Source: an uncultured Sutterella sp. (lineage in GTDB: Bacteria > Pseudomonadota > Gammaproteobacteria > Burkholderiales > Burkholderiaceae_F). Taken from it: DNA of 34,364 nucleotides. Below are positions 7,199-14,567 of the stretch, in pieces (the stretch's first letter is position 1; every line of letters begins with the position of its first letter). The stretch lies in contig CAJKSP010000023.1 of assembly GCA_905202595.1 (NCBI GenBank), positions 1 through 34,364 of the forward strand. Direction: 5' to 3'. The notes beneath the pieces are model-generated. The model was not told the DNA's origin, did no database searches, and saw nothing but the letters and a program-made list of their open reading frames with translations. The position numbers and the translations under genes were made by a program.

Positions 7199-7708
7199 AT
7201 GAGATTAATGAAGCAGTTGGCGTCGCTTGCGCTGCCGTTGGCTGTATTGCCGGCGTTGCTGGCCGGCTGCGCTCATCCGGATCTGATTGATCTGCAGACA
7301 CCGGAATCAGCGGTTGTTGAGCGCATGGGACCGCCAGATGCGCAGACTGCGCTACCTGATGGCTCCAAGCGCCTCGTTTATTCGATGCAGCCGATGTCGC
7401 AGCAGGTCTGGTGGTTGACGATCAGCGCTGACGGCCGCCTTCTCTCCAAAGAAAATGTTCTGGACCGCAAGCACTTTGCGTTGATCAAGCCAGGCATCTC
7501 TACGGAGAAGGATGTGTGGAATCTCTTCGGCAAGTGCGCTCAAAAGTATGAATTTCGACTGAAAAATGAGCACGCATGGATGTATCGCTTCTTGGATGAC
7601 GGCTTTTTTTATATGGCCTGCTGGGTGCAGTTCGACACGAAGGGCGTTGTGACAGAGGTGGGGTATACCACCGACCCATGGCATGACAACGACCACGACT
7701 GGTTTTAG
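7199..7708 (+). CDS. Small lipoprotein, possibly BamE/OmlA-like
   Basis: The 169-residue product has a signal peptide with the lipobox LLAGC (Cys24) followed by Ala, which predicts outer-membrane sorting. The body contains two similar halves of the type 'VVERMGPPD...LPDGSKRLVY' and 'IKPGISTEKDVWNLFGKCAQKYEF', which resembles the short SmpA/OmlA (BamE) repeat where a turn after a helix precedes a strand. The C terminus is His/Asp-rich (DPWHDNDHDWF). A very good AGGAGG precedes the ATG. It sits in the same run as mtnA and the aldolase but has no obvious link to salvage. The BamE-like label is a weak structural guess. Confidence 0.75.
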   Translation: MRLMKQLASLALPLAVLPALLAGCAHPDLIDLQTPESAVVERMGPPDAQTALPDGSKRLVYSMQPMSQQVWWLTISADGRLLSKENVLDRKHFALIKPGISTEKDVWNLFGKCAQKYEFRLKNEHAWMYRFLDDGFFYMACWVQFDTKGVVTEVGYTTDPWHDNDHDWF

Positions 7709-7740
7709 CTGAAGGGCAAATCGGCTCCAAGGCATGGCAT

Positions 7741-7763
7741 AGTTGCATGTTTAATCGGCAACT
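7741..7763. repeat. Short inverted repeat before the primase gene
   Basis: AGTTGC (7741-7746) and GCAACT (7758-7763) are separated by 11 bases, in the 84-base gap between the lipoprotein and primase genes. There is no T tract on either strand, so it is not a clear terminator. It may be an operator or chance. Confidence 0.3.
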
Positions 7764-7792
7764 GCAGCCACAAGACAAGGAGCCCTTTCGTC

Positions 7793-8809
7793 ATGCCGAA
7801 TGTCAGAGAGCGCGATCGCATTGCACGCGTGAAAGCGGCAGCAGAGTTGCGTTGGCCTGAAATCTTCGCTGCGGCAGGAATGGATCCGGCGCATTTCATG
7901 CGGCAGAACCGGCCATGTCCCCTCTGCGGGGGCTGCGACCGCTTCAGCTTTTTCGCAAAGGAATTCGGTGGTCGCTGGTTCTGCCGCGGCTGTGGCGCGG
8001 GCGACGGCATAGATCTTGTAATGCGCTTTAGGAGGTGCTCGTTTTCTCAGGCGCTTGAATTCATAGCAGGCGTTCTTGGCATTTCGTTCGAAAGGCCGCG
8101 CTTCTCTCCTGCCGCCACAGGCAGCAAGCGGTCCAAGGCGGAGATTTTGAAGACGCTTGAAGCGGTATGGGAGAGAGCGCTTTCTCTGAAAGATGCACCG
8201 GCGGATAACCCCGTGCGGCGATATCTCTGCTCCCGCGGCCTGGCAGACTGTAATTGGAGTACGGAGCTACGCTGGCTTCCGGAAGAGCCTTATTGGGATT
8301 CTGCAGATGGTGGCGGCATGCCCAAAAAGGGAGGCGTTTGGCCTGTCATGCTTGCTCGCGTTTCTGCGATGGACGGATCCCTAGCCACTCTGCATCGCAC
8401 CTATCTCACGCCTGACGGGCGCAAAGCGCCCGTTCCTTCACCCAAAAAACTGGCTTCAGGCGGAGGTGCCGAAGGCTTCGTCCGGCTTTTCCCACCGTCC
8501 AATCTTCTCTGCCTGGCTGAAGGCATAGAAACAGCGCTTGCCGTTCATGTGCTTACGGGGCTGCCTGCATGGTCTGTCATTTCACTTTCAGGCTTCAAGC
8601 GCTTCGATTGTGTACCGGCAGGCGTTCGATCCATACGCATTTGCGGGGATAACGATTCGTCCTTTGCTGGGGCTGCCGGCGCTTATGAGCTGGCCGCAAG
8701 GCTGCGTCGGGCAGATCCGACGCTTGAGGTTTCTGTCAGCCTGCCTGACCTTCCTGGCCAAGATTGGAATGATGTGCTGCTTTCGCAGCAAGCTCGACAG
8801 CCGTTCTGA
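7793..8809 (+). CDS. Stand-alone primase-like protein: P4-alpha-type zinc-binding domain plus Toprim domain
   Basis: The 338-residue protein begins with the zinc-binding domain of phage P4 alpha-type primases: WPEIFAAAGMDP, then RPCPLCGGCDRFSFF and WFCRGCGAGDGIDLV (four Cys in CPxC and CxxC pairs). After a linker of about 120 residues it has a Toprim-like domain: LCLAEGIETALA (metal-binding Glu), ICGDNDSS (acidic pair) and DWNDVLL. The SF3 helicase domain that follows in P4 alpha is absent; the gene ends naturally after Toprim. Such proteins prime DNA synthesis on plasmids, integrative elements and satellites, yet no integrase, repeat or att site is visible here. AAGGAG lies 9 nt before the ATG. 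It could be a domesticated remnant. Confidence 0.8.
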   Translation: MPNVRERDRIARVKAAAELRWPEIFAAAGMDPAHFMRQNRPCPLCGGCDRFSFFAKEFGGRWFCRGCGAGDGIDLVMRFRRCSFSQALEFIAGVLGISFERPRFSPAATGSKRSKAEILKTLEAVWERALSLKDAPADNPVRRYLCSRGLADCNWSTELRWLPEEPYWDSADGGGMPKKGGVWPVMLARVSAMDGSLATLHRTYLTPDGRKAPVPSPKKLASGGGAEGFVRLFPPSNLLCLAEGIETALAVHVLTGLPAWSVISLSGFKRFDCVPAGVRSIRICGDNDSSFAGAAGAYELAARLRRADPTLEVSVSLPDLPGQDWNDVLLSQQARQPF

Positions 8810-8830
8810 AACGCAGGAATGCCTGCGAGA

Positions 8831-9700
8831 TCAGGATTTGCCGCTATTTTGGGCGCGCTTGGTAAGCAGCGTGGCCCAGACACCTGCAGCAATGATGACA
8901 AGAATGCCGATTGTCGACTGTAGGGTTAGGGGCTCTCCAAAAAAGAGCAGTCCCAGAAGTGCTGCAAATACGATAGCGGAGAATTGCAGCACGCTAGAAA
9001 GAAGCATGTTTCCAGCGCCCCAGGCGCGTGTCATGCAGAGCTGGGCAGCGGTGGCAGAGGCTCCCATGCCGAGGAGGGCGGGCGCATCTCTCCAGCTGAG
9101 CGGAGAAAAGCTCTCTAGGAGAAACTGCCCGGCGAATCCCCAGACGGTCCCGAAAGCGGTGAAATAGAAGACAATTCGCCATTCCGGCTCATGCATGGCG
9201 GAGAGCTGCTTGACTTGGTAATAGGCGAGGGCAGAAAAAAGACCTGCAGTCAGGCCGACGAGTGCAGGAATTTCATCGCCGTCGCGGATTTCCGGATGCA
9301 GAACAAGAACGATGCCGATAAAGCCGAGCACAATGGCAGCGAGCAGCTTGGGCTGCAACGGCGAACCTCGTCGCAGGGCTAGCACCGTCAGAATGACCGC
9401 CATATAGAGCGGGCTTGTGTAGTTAAGCGTCATTGAGGTGCCAAGCGGCAGATGAGCAATGGCGAAGAACCAAATTGTCAATGCAAAGGTGCCTAGGAAG
9501 CTTCGCTTGATGTGCGACCCCAAGACACTGGTTTTCAAGGTGCGTCCTGTCAGCATGGTCCAGGCGGCGATGACGGCGACTCCAAAAAGCGAACGGTAGA
9601 AGACGAGTTCGAATGTGCCGAAGTCGGAGGCGCCGAGCTTTGTGCAGGCGGCCATCAGCGCAAAAAGAAAAGCTGCGGCAAGCATCCAGAGGCTTTGCAT
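8831..9700 (-). CDS. DMT superfamily (EamA) transporter
   Basis: The 289-residue protein has about ten hydrophobic segments arranged as two EamA repeats of five, with conserved features such as AACTKLG in helix 1, VFYRSLFG, LNYTSPLY near the end of the first repeat, SALAYYQVK in the second and a final LFFGEPLTLQSTIGILVIIAAGVW. These inner-membrane proteins export metabolites or amino acids; the substrate cannot be told. The start at 9700 is the first Met before helix 1 and has no clear ribosome site; the frame stays open upstream through the aspS terminator. It converges on the primase gene with 21 nt between stops. Confidence 0.85.
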   Translation of the reverse strand: MQSLWMLAAAFLFALMAACTKLGASDFGTFELVFYRSLFGVAVIAAWTMLTGRTLKTSVLGSHIKRSFLGTFALTIWFFAIAHLPLGTSMTLNYTSPLYMAVILTVLALRRGSPLQPKLLAAIVLGFIGIVLVLHPEIRDGDEIPALVGLTAGLFSALAYYQVKQLSAMHEPEWRIVFYFTAFGTVWGFAGQFLLESFSPLSWRDAPALLGMGASATAAQLCMTRAWGAGNMLLSSVLQFSAIVFAALLGLLFFGEPLTLQSTIGILVIIAAGVWATLLTKRAQNSGKS

Positions 9701-9723
9701 AGGCTTGAAGAAGGGCGGCAGGG

Positions 9724-9758
9724 AAAAAAGAACCCCGCAGGGCGAGGGCCCGGCGGGG
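9724..9758 (-). terminator. Intrinsic terminator of aspS
   Basis: On the minus strand a GC-rich hairpin (CCCCGC at 9758-9753 pairing with GCGGGG at 9738-9733, with a GC-rich loop) is followed by TTCTTTTTT. It lies only 23 nt before the DMT transporter start codon, so it also bears on how that gene is expressed. Confidence 0.8.
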
Positions 9759-9766
9759 CATCTGTA

Positions 9767-9795
9767 ATGCACACGGGCCCAGGGTCCGTGTGCAT
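9767..9795. repeat. 14-bp inverted repeat between aspS and its terminator
   Basis: ATGCACACGGGCCC (9767-9780) and GGGTCCGTGTGCAT (9782-9795) pair with one G-T type mismatch around a single central A. There is no T tract. It sits between the aspS stop and the intrinsic terminator and may stabilise the 3' end of the mRNA, act as a transcription-factor site, or be part of a two-hairpin terminator. Confidence 0.5.
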
Positions 9796-9818
9796 CTGAC
9801 AGGAAGATGTGCGTTTGT

Positions 9819-11618
9819 TTACGCTTCTTCCTTCTTCGGTTCGCGGCGCAGGCGAATGTGGAGCTCGCGCAGCTGCTTTTCATCGACTTCTGCAGGTGCT
9901 TGAGTGAGCAAGCACTGGCCACGCTGGGTCTTCGGGAAGGCGATGACGTCGCGGATCGAATCTGCACCGCACATCATCGTGACGATGCGGTCCAGACCGA
10001 AGGCGAGGCCGCCATGAGGAGGCGCACCGAACTTGAGGGCATCGAGCAGGAAGCCGAACTTTTGGCGAGCTTCTTCTGGGCCGATCTTGAGCGCGGCGAA
10101 CACCTTCTCCTGAATGTCTTCGCGGTGAATACGGATGGAGCCACCGCCGATTTCCCAGCCATTGAGCACGCAGTCATAGGCCTTGGCGTAGGCGTGTTCC
10201 GGATCGGTGAGAAGCTTATCTTCGTCGCCGTCGAGCGGGCAGGTGAACGGATGGTGGCAGGCCACCCAGCGGTTTTCCTCTTCAGACCACTCGAACATCG
10301 GGAACTTGACCACCCAGAGCGGCTGCCAGCCCGGCGTGAAGAGGCCGGTCTTCTGGCCGAATTCGCTATGGCCGATCTTGAGGCGCAGAGCGCCAAGGCT
10401 ATCCCAGACAACCTTGGCTTTGTCGGCGCCGAAGAAGATGATGTCGCCGTTTTGAGCGCCGGTACGCGTCAGAATGCCCTGAATCTCCTCATCGGAGAGG
10501 TTCTTGACGATTGGGGACTGCAGTCCTTCGCGGCCGCGAGCAATGTCATTGACCTTGATATAAGCAAGGCCCTTGGCCCCGTAGATCTTGACGTAGTCGG
10601 TATAGCTGTCGATTTCAGAGCGCGGCAGAGCGGCGGCGCCCGGAACGCGCATGGCGACAACTTTGCCGTTATGGAGCGACTTGACGCCAGAGAAGACTTT
10701 GAACTGCGAGTTGGCGACGATGTCGGTGACTTCCGTGAGCTTGAGGCTAATGCGCAGGTCCGGCTTGTCGGAGCCGTAGTTGGCCATCGCATCGTCCCAA
10801 AGCATGACGGGGAACGGGTCCTTGAGATCGACATTGAGGACGTCTTTGAAGACGTAGCGCACGAGCTTTTCCATCAGGTCGCGAATTTCGTCCATCGTCA
10901 TGAAGGACGTTTCGATATCGACCTGAGTGAATTCAGGCTGACGATCGGCACGGAGGTCTTCGTCGCGGAAGCACTTGACGATCTGATAGTAGCGGTCAAA
11001 CCCAGCAACCATCAGCAGCTGCTTGAAGAGCTGCGGCGACTGCGGCAGTGCGTAGAAGCAGCCTTCCTGCAGACGGGAGGGCACGAGGAAGTCGCGTGCG
11101 CCTTCCGGCGTCGAGCGGGTCAGGTCCGGCGTTTCAATGTCGATAAAGCCGTGCTGATCGAGGAAGCGACGGAATGCCATCGCGGTGCGATAGCGCGTGC
11201 GGAGATTGTGCTGCATCTGCGGACGGCGCAGGTCGAGTACGCGGTACGTAAGCCGCGTGGTCTCGGAGAGGTTTTCGTCGTCGAGATGGAAGGGAGGCGT
11301 GGCCGAAGCATTAAGGATTTCGAGCTCATGGCAGAGCACTTCAACACCGCCCGAAATGAGATGCGGGTTCTTCGTGCCTTCAGGACGAGCGCGGACGATG
11401 CCGACCACTTTGAGGCAGAACTCGCTGCGGACTCTGTCGGCCGTGGCGAAAACATCGGGGCGGTCCGGGTCGCAGACAACCTGAACGATGCCTTCGCGGT
11501 CGCGCAGGTCGATGAAGATGACGCCGCCGTGGTCGCGACGGCGATGGGCCCAACCGTAGAGGGTCACAGTCTGGCCGATGTACTTTTCATCGACCAAGCC
11601 AGAGTACACGGTTCGCAT
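9819..11618 (-). CDS. aspS: Aspartyl-tRNA synthetase, probably non-discriminating (Asp/Asn)
   Basis: The 599-residue class II synthetase is full length. It has an N-terminal OB-fold anticodon-binding domain (GWAHRRRDHGGVIFIDLRDREG), motif 2 (FRDEDLRADRQPEFTQVD), the bacterial GAD insertion, and motif 3 (GLAFGLDRIV) near the C terminus. His30 and Gly81 (of ARPEG) match the two anticodon-domain residues linked to non-discriminating AspRS in Pseudomonas, where discriminating enzymes have Leu and a different residue. It would then also charge tRNA-Asn with Asp for GatCAB amidation. GGGAG lies 5 nt before the ATG. A GC hairpin lies just upstream in the leader. Confidence 0.96.
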   Translation of the reverse strand: MRTVYSGLVDEKYIGQTVTLYGWAHRRRDHGGVIFIDLRDREGIVQVVCDPDRPDVFATADRVRSEFCLKVVGIVRARPEGTKNPHLISGGVEVLCHELEILNASATPPFHLDDENLSETTRLTYRVLDLRRPQMQHNLRTRYRTAMAFRRFLDQHGFIDIETPDLTRSTPEGARDFLVPSRLQEGCFYALPQSPQLFKQLLMVAGFDRYYQIVKCFRDEDLRADRQPEFTQVDIETSFMTMDEIRDLMEKLVRYVFKDVLNVDLKDPFPVMLWDDAMANYGSDKPDLRISLKLTEVTDIVANSQFKVFSGVKSLHNGKVVAMRVPGAAALPRSEIDSYTDYVKIYGAKGLAYIKVNDIARGREGLQSPIVKNLSDEEIQGILTRTGAQNGDIIFFGADKAKVVWDSLGALRLKIGHSEFGQKTGLFTPGWQPLWVVKFPMFEWSEEENRWVACHHPFTCPLDGDEDKLLTDPEHAYAKAYDCVLNGWEIGGGSIRIHREDIQEKVFAALKIGPEEARQKFGFLLDALKFGAPPHGGLAFGLDRIVTMMCGADSIRDVIAFPKTQRGQCLLTQAPAEVDEKQLRELHIRLRREPKKEEA

Positions 11619-11633
11619 AAAAACTCCCTGAAT

Positions 11634-11652
11634 GGCCGGGCGCCGCCCGGCC
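11634..11652. repeat. GC hairpin in the aspS leader
   Basis: GGCCGGG (11634-11640) and CCCGGCC (11646-11652) can fold with a 5-base loop directly upstream of the aspS ribosome site (11624-11630). It has no T tract. It could modulate translation or be the tail of an attenuator; its function is unknown. Confidence 0.45.
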
Positions 11653-11674
11653 GGATGACTAATGAGGCGCTTCA

Positions 11675-11692
11675 CGAAGCGAGCTCGCTTCG
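11675..11692. promoter_or_regulatory. 18-bp perfect palindrome upstream of aspS
   Basis: CGAAGCGAGCTCGCTTCG is a perfect palindrome without spacer, within the 249-base gap between the FmdB-type gene and aspS. The lack of a T tract and of a loop favours a dimeric protein-binding site over a terminator, but no regulator is recognised. Confidence 0.4.
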
Positions 11693-11760
11693 GAAGAACT
11701 TCACGCAATCGGCCGTCCGAAGCGCTAGAAGGCGCATCGAACTGATGTTTAAGTTGAAGC

Positions 11761-11779
11761 GTGCGCTTCTTGAGCGCAC
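11761..11779. repeat. Hairpin downstream of the FmdB-type gene
   Basis: GTGCGCT (11761-11767) and AGCGCAC (11773-11779) with a 5-base loop lie about 90 nt past the FmdB-type stop codon. Read on the minus strand it is followed by a mixed sequence rather than a T run, so it is at best a weak terminator or processing stem. Confidence 0.35.
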
Positions 11780-11867
11780 AGCCTTCCAAAGTTTAGCGCC
11801 AACGCCGATCCGTCAAAAAGCAGTCTTCTAAGGCGTTGGGCCGATGGGGCTTGCGGCTCTGCCGCTT

Positions 11868-12089
11868 TCAGCTGTTCTTGCGGTGAACGGCTGGAACAGC
11901 CTTCGGGCCTTCATTGAAGTCGGTCGCAGCCCAGCCGCTGCCCTTGAGCTCGAAGCCAGGGGCGGAGAGCTCCTTGCGGAAGGTCTCCTTGCCGCACTTG
12001 GGGCACTTGGTGAGCGGCTTGTCGCTCATCTTCTGGAGATACTCCTTCTCAAAGCCGCAGGAGGTGCACTTATAAGCGTAGATAGGCAT
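11868..12089 (-). CDS. FmdB family zinc ribbon protein
   Basis: The 73-residue protein starts MPIYAYKCTSCG and carries two CxxC knuckles (CTSC and CPKC), the FmdB-type putative regulatory zinc ribbon. The tail has the family's LSAPGFELKGSGWAATDF segment. FmdB-family genes often lie just upstream of aspS in betaproteobacteria, usually with a DUF502 membrane-protein gene in between; that gene is absent here. The ribosome site is weak (GGGAA, 9 nt). Function is not established; a nucleic-acid or protein-binding role is assumed from the fold. Confidence 0.88.
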   Translation of the reverse strand: MPIYAYKCTSCGFEKEYLQKMSDKPLTKCPKCGKETFRKELSAPGFELKGSGWAATDFNEGPKAVPAVHRKNS

Positions 12090-12225
12090 GTCGAGGTTCC
12101 CGAAAGGAAAGTCAAATCTTGAGGCTCCGCATTATAGGATTCACCTCGACAGGCAAGCCGCTGAAACGGCAGGCTTCTCTGCGCAAAGCGCCCGATTGTT
12201 GATCTTGAGAGGCTCTAACAGCAGG

Positions 12226-12257
12226 AAAAAGGCCCGTTCGCGTCGAGCGGACGGGCC
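12226..12257 (-). terminator. Intrinsic terminator of the EF-G paralogue gene
   Basis: GGCCCGT (12231-12237) pairs with ACGGGCC (12251-12257). Read on the minus strand the stem is followed by TTTTTCC. It lies 44 nt after the EF-G stop codon and separates that gene from the FmdB-type gene. Confidence 0.85.
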
Positions 12258-12300
12258 AGAGATCGGGGCGGCCTAGGCGGCTACCTTGGTTTAATGTTCG

Positions 12301-14352
12301 TCAATCATCATCTTCCTTACGCTGGAATTTCGCAGCGAGCTCTTCTTGCTTCGCCATCGGCAGAGGCTGATAGCTTGCGAGTTCCATCGTCCAAGAACCT
12401 GTGCCTTGCGTGATGGCATGTAGCCGCGTGGCATAGTTTTCAAGCTCGGCAAGCGGCACAAGGCCAGTGATTTCCATGATGCCGCCAGGCAGCGCTTCAG
12501 TATTGGACACTTGGCAGCGGCGGCTGGCCAGGTCTCCTGCGATGTCTCCCATGTAGTTGCTCGGCGCTGTCACTTCAATTTTGACGATCGGCTCAAGAAT
12601 GCGAGGCGCGGCTTTGGAGAGCGCGTCAAGAAACGCCTTGCGGCCTGCCGCGACGAAGGCGACTTCCTTCGAATCAACAGGGTGGCTTTTACCATCGTAG
12701 ACGGTCACTTTCACATCTTGGATGGGGTAGCCTGCGACGTACCCGCCATCAAGCACTTCGCGAACGCCTTTTTCCACTGCCGGGATGAGGTTGAACGGAA
12801 TGACGCCGCCTTTGACCTGGTCGACGAATTCAAAGCCAGCGCCGCGCGGCAGCGGTTCGATGCGCAGATAGACCTCGCCGAATTGACCTGCGCCGCCGGT
12901 CTGCTTCTTATGACGAGCATGCCCTTCGGCAGGTTGTGAAATCGTTTCACGATACGGAATTGAAGGCGCGGAGGTTTCAACTTCGAGCTTAAAGTTAACT
13001 TTCATGCGTTCGAGAATGGAGCGCACGTGCATGTCAGTGAGGCCGCGAATCACGGTTTCGTTTAGCACTGCATCGTGGTCAACCGCCATCGTTGGATCTT
13101 CGGATTGAAGCTTGGCGAGGACTTCGTTCATGCGGCTTTCATCGCCGCGGCGAGCTGGCTTGATGGCGAGGCCGTACATGGGCTTCGGGAAGCTGATCGG
13201 ATGCATACGCACGCCGGACAGTGATGGATCGCCATGCAGCACAGAGCCATAGCGGAGTTCTTCAATCTTCGCGAGGGCGCCGATGTCTCCCGGGCAGAGT
13301 GAATCGGTTTCAGACGTGTTTTTGCCTTGCAGGATCAACGGGTGCGCGGCTTTGACGCCTTTCTTGCTGTCGTCAACGTAGATGATGCTGTCCTTTGTAA
13401 TCATGCCCTGATGCACGCGGAAGACGCCGATTTTGCCTATGTAGGGATCGTTCACTACCTTGAAGACTTGAGCAATGAGCGGCAAATTCTTATCCGGCAC
13501 GGTTTTGTAGGGCGTCCCGTCGGCATTGACGAAGAGTGCATCGTTGGCCTCCGCAGGGCTTGGAAGATGGCGGATGATCACTTTCATGAAGTCGCGGATG
13601 CCGATGAGGTTCTTCGCTGAAGTGAAGCAGACAGGAATGACGTGTCCTTCTCGAAGAGCCTTGGTGACGAGCGGGTGAAGCAGACGAGGATCGACATTGC
13701 CCTCTTCGAGATATTTCTCGAGCATTTCATCGTCTTCTTCAATGATGCGTTCGATGAACGCGCGGTGCACGTCTTCAACGCTCATGATGTCGGATTCGCC
13801 TGTATCGCGGTCGAAGCAGTCGATGACGCGAGTGCGGTTCTTAGTCGGAAGGTTGATCGGCAGTACGCCGGGGCCCCACGTTTCGCGGAGCTCTTCTAGG
13901 AGCGCTTCCAGATCGACATCCGGTGCGTCAAATTTGTTAACGACGATCATGCGGCAAAGATTGCGCTCCTTGGCGACTTCCATCATGCGGCGGGTGAGGA
14001 GCTCGGGGCCTTTCGTCGCGTCAATGACTGCTGCAACTGATTTGACGGCGTCGAGCGCAGAGAGATCTTGCCCGAAATAGTCGGGATAGCCCGGAGTGTC
14101 GAGCACATGGATGCGGACAGGCGTCAGGTCCGGTAGCGCTGTATCGATATGAGCGACAGCCAGACGAATCGAATGACCGACTTGTTTTTCAAGCGCATCG
14201 TTGTCGCACATTGTGTTGCCGCGCTCGATGCTGCCCAGTTCGGGGATCATGCCAGAGCGGTAGAGCATGGCTTCAATCAAGGAGGTTTTGCCGCAGGAAC
14301 CATGCCCTACCAGCGCTACGGTACGAAGATTCTCAGTGGAATAGTTGCTCAT
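12301..14352 (-). CDS. Elongation factor G paralogue (EF-G2 type translational GTPase)
   Basis: The 683-residue GTPase has the five-domain EF-G layout. The P loop is GHGSCGKT (16-23) in place of the usual AHIDAGKT, the G3 motif is DTPGY (85-89) in place of DTPGH, and G4 is NKFD (139-142). C-terminal domains include EF-G domain IV with GGVIPFNLIPAVEKGVRE and domain V ending near LPMAKQEELAAKF. The Tyr at the usual catalytic His position and the altered P loop mark the EF-G2 branch and not the main FusA, which would sit with rpsL, rpsG and tuf. It may have a specialised ribosomal role; the exact role is unknown. AGAGG is 6 nt before the ATG. Confidence 0.88.
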   Translation of the reverse strand: MSNYSTENLRTVALVGHGSCGKTSLIEAMLYRSGMIPELGSIERGNTMCDNDALEKQVGHSIRLAVAHIDTALPDLTPVRIHVLDTPGYPDYFGQDLSALDAVKSVAAVIDATKGPELLTRRMMEVAKERNLCRMIVVNKFDAPDVDLEALLEELRETWGPGVLPINLPTKNRTRVIDCFDRDTGESDIMSVEDVHRAFIERIIEEDDEMLEKYLEEGNVDPRLLHPLVTKALREGHVIPVCFTSAKNLIGIRDFMKVIIRHLPSPAEANDALFVNADGTPYKTVPDKNLPLIAQVFKVVNDPYIGKIGVFRVHQGMITKDSIIYVDDSKKGVKAAHPLILQGKNTSETDSLCPGDIGALAKIEELRYGSVLHGDPSLSGVRMHPISFPKPMYGLAIKPARRGDESRMNEVLAKLQSEDPTMAVDHDAVLNETVIRGLTDMHVRSILERMKVNFKLEVETSAPSIPYRETISQPAEGHARHKKQTGGAGQFGEVYLRIEPLPRGAGFEFVDQVKGGVIPFNLIPAVEKGVREVLDGGYVAGYPIQDVKVTVYDGKSHPVDSKEVAFVAAGRKAFLDALSKAAPRILEPIVKIEVTAPSNYMGDIAGDLASRRCQVSNTEALPGGIMEITGLVPLAELENYATRLHAITQGTGSWTMELASYQPLPMAKQEELAAKFQRKEDDD

Positions 14353-14507
14353 GGCCGACCTCTTCGAAAAAAGTAAGCGGATCAGTCCATTGTGCGCTTA
14401 GCTATTTGGAGGACGGCTCCGTCTCTCAGGCGGCTTGACTTGTGTCGAGCAACTCGGAAACGGGTTGGCGTTCTACAAGAGAAAAGAGAGAAAATTTATC
14501 TTTTATG

Positions 14508-14546
14508 AGCATTCAGCAGGATTAAGTTCAGCAATTCCTGAATGCT
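14508..14546 (-). terminator. Possible terminator after the two-component operon
   Basis: AGCATTCAG (14508-14516) and CTGAATGCT (14538-14546) form a 9-bp inverted repeat with a long 21-base loop. Read on the minus strand it is followed by an AT-rich stretch with broken T runs. It lies shortly after the histidine kinase stop. The long loop and poor T tract make it a weak candidate. Confidence 0.4.
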
Positions 14547-14567
14547 TTGTCTGCCTTCAAGGGATAT

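Noticed and set aside
7709..8830. Integrated element bounded by direct repeats around the primase gene
   Set aside because: I could find no matching direct repeats, tRNA end, integrase or base-composition break at either side.
11675..11692. 18-bp palindrome as an intrinsic terminator for the FmdB-type gene
   Set aside because: It has no loop and no T tract on the minus strand; a protein-binding site is more plausible.
9807..11831. Long plus-strand open frame (674 residues) opposite aspS
   Set aside because: It is the antisense shadow of a clear, full-length aspS with a good ribosome site; its translation has no recognisable motif and the length follows from codon bias.
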